Of a stretch of DNA of 64,000 nt, positions 43,642 through 52,589 are shown piece by piece. Location: assembly GCF_012952065.1 (NCBI RefSeq), contig NZ_JABCJJ010000004.1, positions 1-64,000 of the forward strand. Reading direction: 5' to 3'. Made by a program: the position numbers and the translations under genes. The stretch is from Cellulomonas fimi (GTDB lineage: Bacteria > Actinomycetota > Actinomycetes > Actinomycetales > Cellulomonadaceae). Below the pieces are notes generated by a model. The model was given only the letters and a program-made list of their open reading frames with translations, was not told the DNA's origin and ran no database searches. The first letter of the stretch is position 1; each line of letters begins with the position of its first letter.

Positions 43642-44724
43642 CTACTCCGGCTTCGCGCCGAAGACGATCTCGTCCCAGCTCGGCACGCTCGCACGCCCCT
43701 TGCGGCCGCCGCGCGGACGCTCCGCGAGCGGCGGCGGCACCGCCTCGTCAGGGTGCGGCTCGTCGGGCTCGAGCGCCACCGGGGTCTTCGTGCGACGCGC
43801 GAGCCGGCGTGGGCTCGCCGGCAGGACCGTCGCGTCGGTCGCGGACCCGGGGTCGGAGTGCGGCGGGTGAGCGGCGGGTGGCTCGCCCGCCGGACCGAGG
43901 TCGAACATGTGCTGCGGCCCGAAGCCCTCGAACGCCTCGCCGTCGTCGTCCTCGTCCGGCAGCTCGAGCTGCTGGCGCACGCCCCGCTTCGTCCGGAGGT
44001 CGTCGAGCAGGGCGGCCGTCACGTCGTCCGGCTCCGGCTCCGACGTCGCGACAGGAGCGTCGACCGAGGCGAGGACGGGTCGGATCGCGCCGTCGGCCTG
44101 GACGTCGAAGACGGCGTCCCGCACAGCGGCGAGGTGACGCCGGGGGATGGGCTCGTCCGCGAGCTCGGTCTCGGAGAGCCACCGCGCCTCGTCCTCGAGC
44201 GCCTGCACCGACCGGGCCTGCGTGTCGAACGACCACAGGGCCTCGCGCGGGTCCTCACCGGTGCGGAAGCGCACGGCCACCGTCCATGAGCCCGACCCCT
44301 CGCGGAAGGCGTCCCACTCGATCGACCCGACGTCGACGCCGCGTGCGGCGAGCCGGTCGGTCACCAGGTCACCGAGGACGGGCGCACCCGTCTCCCGGCC
44401 GACGCGCGCAGCGCGCGCCTGGCTCGCGACGAACTCGCGCTCGGCGAGCACCGGTCCCTCGTAGCGGCGGACGTGCTCGACCGCGACCCCCGCCGAGTCG
44501 GCGACGTCCTGCGCCGAGCGACCCGACCTGATGCGGGCCTGGATCTCCCGCGGCGACAGGGTGCCCGCACCCTCGGCGCGCAGCTGTTCGAGCTGCGGAC
44601 GATCGCGTCGCACCGCCGCACGCAGCGGCTCGTCGATCCGCAGCCGGAACCGCTGCCCGTCGGGACCTGCCAGGACGAGGTGCTCCCCGTCCTCGTGCAG
44701 GCCTACCAGCTCCAGCTCACCCAT
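43642..44724 (-). CDS. sepH: Septation protein SepH (DUF3071)
   Basis: This 360-residue actinobacterial cell-division protein interacts with FtsZ and promotes its assembly in Streptomyces and mycobacteria. The N-terminal DUF3071 domain (about 1-165) begins 'ELELVGLHEDGEHLVL' and includes a helix-turn-helix-like region (SPREIQARIRSGRSAQDVAD). The rest is a charged, Pro/Asp-rich linker ending in the conserved short tail 'SVPSWDEIVFG'. The ATG at 44724 follows GGGAGG. It is divergent from suhB. No start or motif anomaly is seen. Confidence 0.93.
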   Translation of the reverse strand: MGELELVGLHEDGEHLVLAGPDGQRFRLRIDEPLRAAVRRDRPQLEQLRAEGAGTLSPREIQARIRSGRSAQDVADSAGVAVEHVRRYEGPVLAEREFVASQARAARVGRETGAPVLGDLVTDRLAARGVDVGSIEWDAFREGSGSWTVAVRFRTGEDPREALWSFDTQARSVQALEDEARWLSETELADEPIPRRHLAAVRDAVFDVQADGAIRPVLASVDAPVATSEPEPDDVTAALLDDLRTKRGVRQQLELPDEDDDGEAFEGFGPQHMFDLGPAGEPPAAHPPHSDPGSATDATVLPASPRRLARRTKTPVALEPDEPHPDEAVPPPLAERPRGGRKGRASVPSWDEIVFGAKPE

Positions 44725-44858
44725 GCGACCTCCCGGTACCTCACCCAGAAGGGTGCCACCTCGACGCGCCGAACGGCGGCACCGACGCGGCGCGGCGTCG
44801 GCTCGACCCTGCAGGCCCTCGCACCTCGGTCACGACGCGGCTGGGGCAGGATGAGGAC

Positions 44859-45704
44859 GTGACCACGCCGCCGCCCGTCCTGCCCGACGCCGCCACGACC
44901 ACCGTCCTCATGGAGCTCGCCGCGCGCCTGGCCCGTGCGGCCGGCGCGCTCGTCCTCGAGGGGCGGCCCGACCGGGTCGACGTCGCGGCGACCAAGTCGA
45001 GCCCCGTGGACGTGGTGACGCAGATGGACGTGGCGTCGGAGGAGCTGCTGCGCTCGCTCCTCGCCGAGCACCGGCCCGACGACGCCGTCCTGGGCGAGGA
45101 GGGTGAGTTCCGGCCCGGCTCCTCCGGTCTGACCTGGGTCGTCGACCCGATCGACGGCACGGTCAACTACCTGTACGGGATCCCCGCCTACGCCGTCTCC
45201 GTCGCCGTCGTCGCCGGCGAGACCGCGCCCGCGACGTGGACGGCCGTCGCGGGCGCGGTGCATGCGGTGCCGGACGGCCGGACGTGGACCGCGGGCCGGG
45301 GGCTCGGCGCGTTCCTCGACGGGCAGCGGGTGCGTGTCAACGCGGCGCGCCCGCTGGCGGAGTCCCTCCTCGCCACCGGCTTCTCGTACACCCGGCAGCG
45401 ACGCACCGAGCAGGCCCTGCTGCTCGCGCAGGTGCTCCCGCACGTCCGGGACGTCCGCCGGATGGGCGCCGCCGCGCTCGACCTGTGCCTCGTGGCCGGG
45501 GGCAACCTCGACCTCTACTACGAGCGAGGGCTCAAGCCCTGGGACCTGGCCGCCGGGGCGCTCGTCGCGGCGGAGGCCGGCGCGGTGGTCAGCGGCCTGC
45601 ACGGCGCGCCCGCCGGAGAGGCGATGACCGTCGCCGGCCCGCCCGCGAGCGCGCGGGAGCTGGTCCGGATCCTCGAGGCCCACGGCGCGGCGAGCGGCGC
45701 CTGA
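44859..45704 (+). CDS. suhB: Inositol monophosphatase family protein
   Basis: This 281-residue lithium-sensitive-type phosphatase matches Rv2701c. Metal-binding motifs are 'GEEGEF', 'WVVDPIDGTVNYLYG' and the C-terminal 'LKPWDLAAGALVAAEAG'. It likely dephosphorylates inositol-1-phosphate for phosphatidylinositol and mycothiol synthesis. CAGGAT (44847-44852) lies 6 nt before the GTG at 44859, suggesting leaderless expression. Its neighbours, DUF4193 on the right and sepH on the left, follow actinobacterial synteny. Confidence 0.92.
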   Translation: MTTPPPVLPDAATTTVLMELAARLARAAGALVLEGRPDRVDVAATKSSPVDVVTQMDVASEELLRSLLAEHRPDDAVLGEEGEFRPGSSGLTWVVDPIDGTVNYLYGIPAYAVSVAVVAGETAPATWTAVAGAVHAVPDGRTWTAGRGLGAFLDGQRVRVNAARPLAESLLATGFSYTRQRRTEQALLLAQVLPHVRDVRRMGAAALDLCLVAGGNLDLYYERGLKPWDLAAGALVAAEAGAVVSGLHGAPAGEAMTVAGPPASARELVRILEAHGAASGA

Positions 45705-45840
45705 CCGCGCGACCCGGCCGTACGTGCAGCCCCCAGGAAAATGGTGCACAATCCCTGCGCCCGGGAACATCCGGGCCCTCGTGCGCATTACTCACGCGTA
45801 GACCACTGACTCGACATGACACGGAGTGTGACCACACAAG

Positions 45841-46140
45841 ATGGCAACGGACTACGACGCCCCTCGCAAGACCGAGGAGGACCTCAGCGAGGACTCGCTC
45901 GAGGAGCTCAAGGCGCGGCGCTCGGACAAGAGCTCGGGGGTTGTCGACGAGGACGAGACCGAGGCGGCCGAGGGCTTCGAGCTCCCGGGCGCGGACCTCT
46001 CCGGCGAGGAGCTGTCCGTCCGCGTCCTGCCTCGGCAGGCGGACGAGTTCACGTGCTCGAGCTGCTTCCTGGTGCACCACCGCAGCCAGCTGGCGTTCGA
46101 GAAGAACGGTCAGCCCGTGTGCACGGAGTGTGCCGCCTGA
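45841..46140 (+). CDS. DUF4193 domain protein (Rv2699c-like)
   Basis: This 99-residue acidic protein is highly conserved in actinobacteria. A charged, disordered first half is followed by 'FTCSSCFLVHHRSQLAF' and 'PVCTECAA', forming a CxxC...CxxC zinc ribbon. The function is unknown; a role tied to RNA polymerase or ribosomes has been guessed for similar small zinc proteins, but nothing here shows it. CACAAT (45746-45751) upstream is a possible -10. A terminator at 46187-46229 follows. Confidence 0.9.
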   Translation: MATDYDAPRKTEEDLSEDSLEELKARRSDKSSGVVDEDETEAAEGFELPGADLSGEELSVRVLPRQADEFTCSSCFLVHHRSQLAFEKNGQPVCTECAA

Positions 46141-46186
46141 CCAGCCCGGCCCACTGTCCGCAGGGATCGCGCTGACCACACGTACC

Positions 46187-46229
46187 AACGGACGAGCCCA
46201 GGAGCGCTACTCTCCCGGGCTCGTCCGTT
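46187..46229. terminator. Terminator between the DUF4193 and DUF3093 genes
   Basis: A perfect 13-bp stem (46187-46199 with 46217-46229, left arm AACGGACGAGCCC) has a 17-nt loop. The right arm lies inside the end of the convergent DUF3093 gene, so one hairpin may serve both. Confidence 0.7.
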
Positions 46230-46686
46230 CCTGCGCGACGGCGCGTGCGAGCGCAGCCGGTCGCCGGGTCGAGACGAGCCAGTAGGGCGTGGGGTCCGCC
46301 GGGTCGAGGACCTCGGCCCGGACCCCGGTGCGCGCCCAGGCCCGCAGGCAGACGTAGGCGCGGGCGTCGAGCGCCGGGCCGAGCTCGACGCGGGTGGCCT
46401 CGGCGTCGAGGGGTCGGACCTCGCCGAGCAGGGCCAGCGGGATGTGGGCGTCGCCGGCGCGGAGCTCGCCGTCGACCACGGCGACCGTGGGGGTCCATCG
46501 CACCATGGCCACGAGCCCGATGACGAGGCCGACCAGGCCGACCACGACGGCCACCGTGCTGTCCACCGGGTACAGCGCGGCGCCGAGGACGACCCCGAAC
46601 GCCACGACCCCGACCCACCCGAGCGGACCGGGCCAGAGCCGCTCGTGGAAGGTGAGGGCGGTCGACGACGTCGAAGGAGGAGTCAT
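46207..46686 (-). CDS. DUF3093 membrane protein (Rv2698-like)
   Basis: This 159-residue protein has two N-terminal transmembrane helices (about 23-41 and 45-63) followed by a cytoplasmic domain beginning '[22 protein letters not shown]'. It matches DUF3093, which lies between the DUF4193 and dut genes in mycobacteria exactly as here. The function is unknown. It is divergent from dut. No strong Shine-Dalgarno is seen before the ATG at 46686. Confidence 0.87.
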   Translation of the reverse strand: MTPPSTSSTALTFHERLWPGPLGWVGVVAFGVVLGAALYPVDSTVAVVVGLVGLVIGLVAMVRWTPTVAVVDGELRAGDAHIPLALLGEVRPLDAEATRVELGPALDARAYVCLRAWARTGVRAEVLDPADPTPYWLVSTRRPAALARAVAQERTSPGE

Positions 46687-46769
46687 GGCCCCAGCATCCC
46701 ACCGGTCGTGTGGGATCCGCCCCGGCAGGGGTGCAGCGGGACGGCCGAACCGGTCTAGAGTCGTCCGCC

Positions 46770-47240
46770 GTGACCCGCGCCGACACGGACCTCGAGGTCC
46801 TGCTCCTGCTGCTCGACGACGACCTGCCCGCTCCGGCGTACGCGCACCCCGGCGACGCGGGGGCCGATCTCGTGACGCGCGTCGACGTCGTCATCCCGCC
46901 GCAGGGACGCGTGACGGTGCCGACGGGCGTCGCGATCGCGCTGCCCGACGGGTACGTCGGGCTCGTCCACCCCCGCTCGGGCCTCGCCCGACGCCATGGG
47001 CTCACGATCGTCAACGCGCCTGGCACGGTCGACGCGGGGTACCGCGGCGAGATCCAGATCACGCTGCTCAACACCGACCCGGTCGCCCCGCTCGAGCTCG
47101 CGCGGGGCGACCGCATCGCCCAGCTCGTCGTCCAGCGGGTCGAGCGCGCGCGCTTCGTGCGGGTCGAGTCGCTGCCGGGCTCCCGCCGGGGTGAGGGTGG
47201 CTTCGGCTCGAGCGGGGGCTGGAACGCAGCCGGGGGGTAG
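46770..47240 (+). CDS. dut: dUTP diphosphatase
   Basis: It hydrolyses dUTP to dUMP and PPi, keeping uracil out of DNA and supplying dTMP synthesis. The 156-residue trimeric-type enzyme shows all five motifs: 'HPGDAGADL', '[11 protein letters not shown]', '[11 protein letters not shown]', 'RGDRIAQLV' and the C-terminal arm '[10 protein letters not shown]'. TAGAGT (46756-46761) lies 8 nt before the GTG at 46770, indicating leaderless expression. The counterpart is Rv2697c. Confidence 0.96.
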   Translation: MTRADTDLEVLLLLLDDDLPAPAYAHPGDAGADLVTRVDVVIPPQGRVTVPTGVAIALPDGYVGLVHPRSGLARRHGLTIVNAPGTVDAGYRGEIQITLLNTDPVAPLELARGDRIAQLVVQRVERARFVRVESLPGSRRGEGGFGSSGGWNAAGG

Positions 47241-47286
47241 GTTCGGCACCGCCGTCCGGCTTAGGGTCGACATGGTGCCGCACCTC

Positions 47287-47309
47287 GGCACGCCCCGTCC
47301 GGGCGTGCC
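47287..47309 (+). terminator. Hairpin between dut and the DUF3710 gene
   Basis: A perfect 9-bp stem (GGCACGCCC, 47287-47295 with 47301-47309) with a 5-nt loop. It is either the dut terminator or part of the leader of the DUF3710 operon; a TTAGGG -10-like sequence at 47261-47266 lies upstream of it. Confidence 0.45.
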
Positions 47310-47342
47310 GGCTGGAGAGTGCGGTCGAGAAGGGATGCACAC

Positions 47343-48152
47343 GTGGGTCTGTTCCGACGCGGCGCGAAGGATCGCGCCGCCGATGACGCCGTCGGCAGCG
47401 AGGCGGTCGAGGGCGCCGACGCCGAGGCGACCGGCCCGGCTCCCGCGGGCGACACGTCCGACGAGGGCGTGACCGCCGACGTCACGCCGTTCAGCGGCCC
47501 GGGGGACGCCGGCACGGACCGCCGCGTCGGCGGGCCGTGGGACGAGCACGACGTCGACGGCGTGGGTCGCCGGGTCGACCTCGGCGCCCTGTGGGTGCCC
47601 GGGGTGCCCGGCATGGAGCTCCGCATGGAGATCGACAAGAGGTCCGATCAGGTCACCGCGGTCGCGCTCAACCTCCACGGCTCCGCTCTCCAGGTGCAGG
47701 CGTTCGCGGCACCGCGGACCGAGGGCATCTGGGACGAGATCCGCGCCGAGATCGCCGAGTCGGTGACCAAGCAGGGCGGGTCTGCCGACGACCTCCCGGG
47801 GCCGTTCGGGCGTGAGCTCCTGGCGCGGCTCCAGGTGCGCACCCCCGAGGGTCGCACGGGCCACCGTCCTGCCCGCTTCATCGGCCACGACGGCCCGCGG
47901 TGGTTCCTGCGCGGCGTGCTGACGGGCAAGGCCGCCGTCGACCCCGAGGCGGCGCGCGAGCTCGAGGAGCTCTTCGGTGACATCGTCGTCGTCCGCGGGT
48001 CGGACGCGCGCGCGCCGCGCGACCTGCTGCCGCTCCGCCTGCCGGGGCAGGGCTCCCCGCTCGTCCCCGGGACGCCCGATGGCGCACCCGCGCAGGGACC
48101 GCCGGCCTTCGACCCGCTCGAGCGCGGCCCCGAGATCACCGAGATCCACTGA
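47343..48152 (+). CDS. DUF3710 domain protein (Rv2696c-like)
   Basis: This 269-residue protein has an acidic, disordered N-terminus (about 1-75) and a folded domain with 'GRRVDLGALWVPGVPGMELRME', typical of DUF3710. No enzyme motif is recognised. The GTG at 47343 follows GAAGGGA. It leads a run with the OB-fold and DUF3159 genes (gaps of 39 and -8 bp), an order kept in mycobacteria (Rv2696c to Rv2693c). The function is unknown. Confidence 0.87.
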   Translation: MGLFRRGAKDRAADDAVGSEAVEGADAEATGPAPAGDTSDEGVTADVTPFSGPGDAGTDRRVGGPWDEHDVDGVGRRVDLGALWVPGVPGMELRMEIDKRSDQVTAVALNLHGSALQVQAFAAPRTEGIWDEIRAEIAESVTKQGGSADDLPGPFGRELLARLQVRTPEGRTGHRPARFIGHDGPRWFLRGVLTGKAAVDPEAARELEELFGDIVVVRGSDARAPRDLLPLRLPGQGSPLVPGTPDGAPAQGPPAFDPLERGPEITEIH

Positions 48153-48191
48153 CGCCGTGACGCCCGCCTGCACCGGAACGGACCACCGACC

Positions 48192-48557
48192 ATGAGCCTG
48201 CGCAGCGCTCTCCAGCACGTCTTCGCCTCCCAGGCGGAGCTCGAGGCGGACGAGGAGCGGCACGAGTCGGCCAAGGCCGGCTGCACCGCGGTCCGCGACC
48301 TCCCCGACCGGCGTCGCTCGACGGTCAACGGCGTCCTGCGCTCGGTCACCCTTCGTCCCCGTGAGGGCGTCCCGGCGCTCGAGGCCGAGCTGTACGACGG
48401 CACGGGCACGGTCGACCTCGTCTGGCTGGGCCGCCGGGAGATCAGCGGCATCGAACCGGGCCGGCGTGGCTCGTTCGAGGGCATGGCGTGCACGGTCGTC
48501 GGCCGGTCGACCATCTACAATCCCCGCTACGAGCTCCAGCCCCGCCACGGTGAGTGA
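48192..48557 (+). CDS. OB-fold nucleic-acid-binding protein (Rv2694c-like)
   Basis: This 121-residue protein carries a single OB fold ('RSTVNGVLRSVTLRP' to 'FEGMACTVVGRSTIYNPRYEL'), related to the tRNA-anticodon/RecG-type OB domain. It probably binds RNA or single-stranded DNA; no catalytic domain is attached. It overlaps the downstream DUF3159 gene by 8 bp, implying coupled translation. Confidence 0.85.
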   Translation: MSLRSALQHVFASQAELEADEERHESAKAGCTAVRDLPDRRRSTVNGVLRSVTLRPREGVPALEAELYDGTGTVDLVWLGRREISGIEPGRRGSFEGMACTVVGRSTIYNPRYELQPRHGE

Positions 48558-49224
48558 GCCTTCCGAGCCCGCCGAGAAGAACAACGGGCTGCGCGCGCTG
48601 ACCGGGTCCGAGTTCTCCGTGGCCGAGGCGACGGGCGGTGTCCGCGGGGTGGCCGAGTCGGTCGCGCCGGGGCTCGTCTTCGTCGTCGTCTACCTCGTCA
48701 CCAGCGCCCTGACGCCCGCGCTCGTGGCGGCGTCGGCGGTCACGCTGGCCGCCGTCGTCGTCCGGCTGCTGCAGCGCACCCCCGTGACCCAGGCGCTCGC
48801 CGGCGTCGTCGGGGTCGCGGTGGGCGTGTTCTGGGCCGCGCGGTCGGGGCAGGCGCAGGACTACTTCGTCGTGGGGCTGTGGACCAACGCGGGCTACCTG
48901 GCCGCGTGCCTCGTGTCGCTGCTCGTGGGCTGGCCGCTCGTCGGGGTCGTCGTGGGTCTGCTGCGGGGCGAGGGGACGTCCTGGCGCGCCGATCGGCGCC
49001 TGCGCCGCGCGTACTCGTTCGCGACGTGGCTCTGGGTGGGCATGTTCGGCCTGCGGCTCGTGGTCCAGGTCCCGCTCTACCTCGGCGCCGAGGTGGGCTG
49101 GCTCGGCACGGCGCGGCTCGCGATGGGCGTGCCGCTCTGGGCCCTGACCCTGTGGCTCACCTGGTTGTTGGTCCGGACCCCAGCAGTCGCTCGAGCTCCT
49201 TCTCGTCCGCCTGGCGACCGGTGA
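48550..49224 (+). CDS. DUF3159 polytopic membrane protein
   Basis: This 224-residue protein has about six transmembrane helices after a short N-terminal 'FSVAEATGGVRGVAES' segment typical of DUF3159. The GTG at 48550 overlaps the OB-fold gene by 8 bp. Its 3' end overlaps the convergent TrkA-type gene by 68 bp, so the last about 22 codons of each are antisense to one another. The function is unknown; its place beside two TrkA proteins and a permease invites, but does not prove, a transport link. Confidence 0.85.
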   Translation: MSEPSEPAEKNNGLRALTGSEFSVAEATGGVRGVAESVAPGLVFVVVYLVTSALTPALVAASAVTLAAVVVRLLQRTPVTQALAGVVGVAVGVFWAARSGQAQDYFVVGLWTNAGYLAACLVSLLVGWPLVGVVVGLLRGEGTSWRADRRLRRAYSFATWLWVGMFGLRLVVQVPLYLGAEVGWLGTARLAMGVPLWALTLWLTWLLVRTPAVARAPSRPPGDR

Positions 49225-49831
49225 CGAACATCAGCTCGTCACCCTCCTCGAGGGTGTCGTCCGGGCTCGGCGCGATCGGCTGGTCGCCCCGCACGATGCA
49301 CGCGAGCACCGTGTCGGTCGGCCACACGACCTGACCCACGCGCAGCCCGGCCAGCGAGGACCCGACCGGGAGCGTGATCTCGAGGATGTCCGCGCCCGAC
49401 TGGTGGAACGTGAAGATCCGCACGAGGTCGCCGACCGAGACGGCCTCCTCGACCATCGCGGTCATGATGCGCGGTGTCGAGACGGCGACGTCGACGCCCC
49501 AGCTCTCGTCGAACATCCACTCGTTCTTCGGGTTGTTGACGCGCGCGACCGTGCGCGGCACCCCGTACTCGGTCTTGGACAGCAGCGCGATGACCAGGTT
49601 CGCCTTGTCGTCCCCCGTGGCGGCGACCACGACGTCGCACTCGTCCACCTTGGCCTCGGTGAGCGTCGGCAGCTCGCACGCGTCGGCGAGCAGCCACTCG
49701 GCGTCGGCGACCTGGGCGACGCGCATCGCGGACGGCTGGCGGTCGATGATCGTCACCTCGTGACCGTGGGCGAGGAGCTCGCGCGCGATGGACCGGCCGA
49801 CGGACCCGGCGCCTGCGATGACGACGCGCAT
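49157..49831 (-). CDS. TrkA-family potassium uptake regulatory protein (CeoC-like)
   Basis: This 224-residue protein has an RCK/TrkA-N Rossmann domain ('MRVVIAGAGSVGRSIAREL', G-x-G-x2-G) with the acidic residue 'IIDRQ' that selects NAD, and a TrkA-C domain (about 135-215, 'LPVGSSLAGLRVGQVV'). It is the second member of a CeoB/CeoC pair (compare Rv2691-Rv2692), regulatory subunits of potassium uptake. Its ATG shares one base with the upstream stop (TGATG). It overlaps the convergent DUF3159 gene at the 3' end. Confidence 0.92.
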   Translation of the reverse strand: MRVVIAGAGSVGRSIARELLAHGHEVTIIDRQPSAMRVAQVADAEWLLADACELPTLTEAKVDECDVVVAATGDDKANLVIALLSKTEYGVPRTVARVNNPKNEWMFDESWGVDVAVSTPRIMTAMVEEAVSVGDLVRIFTFHQSGADILEITLPVGSSLAGLRVGQVVWPTDTVLACIVRGDQPIAPSPDDTLEEGDELMFVTGRQADEKELERLLGSGPTTR

Positions 49832-50493
49832 CAGCTCTCCACCGGGACGCGGGTGAGGACGCGCTCGACCGCGGCCGCGTCCGGCGTCCGGACGAGCATG
49901 TGCAGCACGTCGTTCTCCTGGAGCACGCTGTCGCTCGTCGGCAGCAGGCCGTCGCCGTACCGCTGGACGAACGCGACCCGTGACCCGGTGGCCTGCTCCA
50001 CCAGGCGCAGCGGCCGGCCGTACCAGGCGGGGTGGACGTCCATCTGCAGCAGCCGGATCTGGCCCGACGAGTCGCGGTACTCGTCTGTCGCACCCATCGG
50101 GAGCAGGCGGCGCAGGACCTGGTCCGCCGTCCAGCGGACGGTCGCGACGGTCGGGATGCCCAGACGCTGGTAGATCTCCGCGCGGTGGGGGTCGTAGATG
50201 CGCGCCACGACCCGGTCCACTCCGTAGGTCTCGCGCACCACGCGAGCCGCCACGATGTTCGAGTTGTCGCCGTCGGAGACCGCCGCGAAGGCGTAGGCGT
50301 CGTCGATGCCGGCCTGCGCGAGGGTGTCCCGGTCGAACCCGAGACCCGTGACCTTGCGCCCCGAGAAGTCGGCGTCGAGGCGGCGGAAGGACTCCGGGTT
50401 CTGGTCGATGACCGCGACCGAGTGCCCTTGGCTCTCGAGCGACTGCGCGAGCGTCGCGCCGACGCGGCCGCAGCCCATGATGACGAAGTGCAC
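49831..50493 (-). CDS. TrkA-family potassium uptake regulatory protein (CeoB-like)
   Basis: This 220-residue paralogue of the downstream gene has 'MHFVIMGCGRVGATLAQSL' and 'AVIDQN' for dinucleotide binding, and a TrkA-C domain in its second half. Two short TrkA proteins in tandem replace the single double-length TrkA of enterobacteria. It is divergent from an APC-type permease with 98 bp between starts, which is also the mycobacterial order, so the permease may be the regulated transporter. Confidence 0.92.
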   Translation of the reverse strand: MHFVIMGCGRVGATLAQSLESQGHSVAVIDQNPESFRRLDADFSGRKVTGLGFDRDTLAQAGIDDAYAFAAVSDGDNSNIVAARVVRETYGVDRVVARIYDPHRAEIYQRLGIPTVATVRWTADQVLRRLLPMGATDEYRDSSGQIRLLQMDVHPAWYGRPLRLVEQATGSRVAFVQRYGDGLLPTSDSVLQENDVLHMLVRTPDAAAVERVLTRVPVES

Positions 50494-50578
50494 AGCCGGT
50501 CACGCTATACCGTCCGGCCTGGGAGCACGCAGCGGGCGTGGCGGGGCCTTCGCGGCGTCCGACGTCTGCCGGAGTGCC

Positions 50579-50584
50579 TAGCAT
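50579..50584 (+). promoter_or_regulatory. -10 hexamer of the APC permease gene (leaderless)
   Basis: TAGCAT overlaps an ATG at 50583 and lies 7 nt before GTG 50592, placing the transcription start at or near that GTG. Confidence 0.55.
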
Positions 50585-50591
50585 GACTGTC

Positions 50592-52589
50592 GTGTCGGAC
50601 ATCTCGGATGCCGCCAAACGCTTGCTGATCGGACGCCCTGTCCGCAGCGACCGCATGGGGCACACGCTCCTGCCGAAGCGCATCGCCCTGCCGGTGTTCG
50701 CGTCGGACGCGTTGTCGTCGGTGGCGTACGCCCCGGACGAGATCCTGCTCACGCTCTCGCTCGCGGGCGTGGGGGCGCTCGTGATCTCGCCGTGGGTCGG
50801 CCTCGCGGTCGCCGTCGTGATGCTCACGGTGGTGGCGTCCTACCGGCAGAACGTGCACGCCTACCCGTCCGGCGGCGGCGACTACGAGGTCGCGACCGTC
50901 AACCTCGGCGCCAACGCGGGCGTGGGCGTGGCCAGCGCGCTCCTGGTGGACTACGTGCTGACGGTCGCGGTCTCGATCTCGTCGGGCGCGCAGTACGCGG
51001 CGAGCGCGATCCCGGCGCTGCGGGGGAACGAGACCGCCTTCGCGGTCGCCCTCGTCGTCCTGCTGACGATCGCCAACCTCCGGGGGGTCAAGGAGTCGGG
51101 CCGCGCCTTCGCGATCCCGGTGTACCTCTTCATGCTGTCGATCGGCACGATGGCGGTCGTCGGCTTCGTGCGGTCGTGGGCGGGCAACCTGCCGGCGGCG
51201 GAGAGCGCCGGCTTCGAGCTGCTGGGGGCACCCGGGCTCGACGAGGGGCTCACCGGTCTGGCCGGCGGGTTCCTCGTGCTGCGCGCGTTCGCATCCGGCT
51301 CCGCCGCGCTCACGGGGGTCGAGGCGATCAGCAACGGCGTGCCCGCGTTCCGCAAGCCGAAGAGCCGCAACGCCGCCACGACGCTCGCGCTGCTCGGCGG
51401 CATCTCGGTGACGATGATCCTGTCGATCCTCGTCCTCGCGAACCTCACGGGCGTGCGCTACGCGCAAGACCTCTCCCAGCTGCGGGTCGACGGGCGGCCG
51501 GTGCCCGACGACTACGTGCAGCACCCGGTCATCGGCCAGCTGGCCGACGCGGTGTTCCGCGGGTTCCCGGTGGCCTTCTACGTGGTCTCGGCCGTGACGG
51601 GCCTGATCCTGGTGCTCGCGGCCAACACCGCCTTCAACGGGTTCCCGGTGCTCGGCTCGATCCTCGCCAAGCACGGCTACCTCCCGCGCCAGCTGCACAC
51701 TCGGGGCGACCGGCTCGCGTTCTCGAACGGGATCGTCACGCTCGCGCTCGCCGCGATCGCGCTGATCGTCGCGTTCGACGCCCAGGTCACCCGGCTCATC
51801 CAGCTCTACATCGTCGGCGTGTTCGTCTCGTTCACGGTGAGCCAGCTCGGGATGGTCCGGCACTGGACCCGGCACCTGCGGACCGAGCCCGGCCCCCAGG
51901 CACGGGCCCGGATGACGCGCTCGCGGCTGATCAACGCGATCGGGCTCGGCATGACCGGGACCGTGCTCGTCGTCGTCCTCGTCACCAAGTTCACGCACGG
52001 TGCCTGGATCGCGATCCTCGCCATGGCGATCGTGTTCGTCACCATGAAGGCGATCCGCAGGCACTACGACCTGGTCCGCGCGGAGCTCGCCCTGGACGAT
52101 CCCGCGGCCGCGCGCGCCCTCCCGAGCCGGGTCCACGCCATCGTGCTGGTCTCGCGGCTCCACAAGCCGACGATGCGGGCCATCTCGTACGCGCGCGCCT
52201 CCCGGCCGCAGGTTCTCGAGGCCGTGACCGTGGGCGTCGACCCCGACGACGTCGCCGAGCTGCGCACGGCGTGGGAGGCGCTCGACCTGCCGGTCCGGCT
52301 CAAGGTCCTCGACTCGCCCTTCCGCGAGGTGACGCGGCCGATCATCGACTACGTCCGCTCGATCCGGCGCGAGAGCCCCCGGGACCTCGTCGTGGTCTAC
52401 ATCCCCGAGTACGTCGTCGGGCACTGGTGGGAGCAGCTCCTGCACAACCAGAGCGCGCTGCGGCTCAAGGGCCGCCTGCTCTTCACCCCCGGGGTGGTCG
52501 TCGCGTCGGTGCCGTGGCAGCTCGCCTCGTCCGAGGGGCAGACGGGGCTGGACGACGACGTCCGGGGTACGGTGCCGCGTGCCTACTGA
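50592..52589 (+). CDS. APC-superfamily amino-acid/potassium permease (Rv2690c-like)
   Basis: This 665-residue membrane protein has about 12 transmembrane helices and a 170-residue cytoplasmic tail with a USP-like fold ('HAIVLVSRLHKPTMRAISYARA'). The family start 'ALPVFASDALSSVAYAPDEI' is clear. It is related to KUP/APC transporters, and its pairing with CeoB/CeoC suggests potassium or another cation as substrate; an amino acid is the alternative. GTG 50592 is chosen over ATG 50583 because the TAGCAT -10 overlaps the ATG. The downstream methyltransferase start lies inside its last codons. Confidence 0.9.
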   Translation: MSDISDAAKRLLIGRPVRSDRMGHTLLPKRIALPVFASDALSSVAYAPDEILLTLSLAGVGALVISPWVGLAVAVVMLTVVASYRQNVHAYPSGGGDYEVATVNLGANAGVGVASALLVDYVLTVAVSISSGAQYAASAIPALRGNETAFAVALVVLLTIANLRGVKESGRAFAIPVYLFMLSIGTMAVVGFVRSWAGNLPAAESAGFELLGAPGLDEGLTGLAGGFLVLRAFASGSAALTGVEAISNGVPAFRKPKSRNAATTLALLGGISVTMILSILVLANLTGVRYAQDLSQLRVDGRPVPDDYVQHPVIGQLADAVFRGFPVAFYVVSAVTGLILVLAANTAFNGFPVLGSILAKHGYLPRQLHTRGDRLAFSNGIVTLALAAIALIVAFDAQVTRLIQLYIVGVFVSFTVSQLGMVRHWTRHLRTEPGPQARARMTRSRLINAIGLGMTGTVLVVVLVTKFTHGAWIAILAMAIVFVTMKAIRRHYDLVRAELALDDPAAARALPSRVHAIVLVSRLHKPTMRAISYARASRPQVLEAVTVGVDPDDVAELRTAWEALDLPVRLKVLDSPFREVTRPIIDYVRSIRRESPRDLVVVYIPEYVVGHWWEQLLHNQSALRLKGRLLFTPGVVVASVPWQLASSEGQTGLDDDVRGTVPRAY

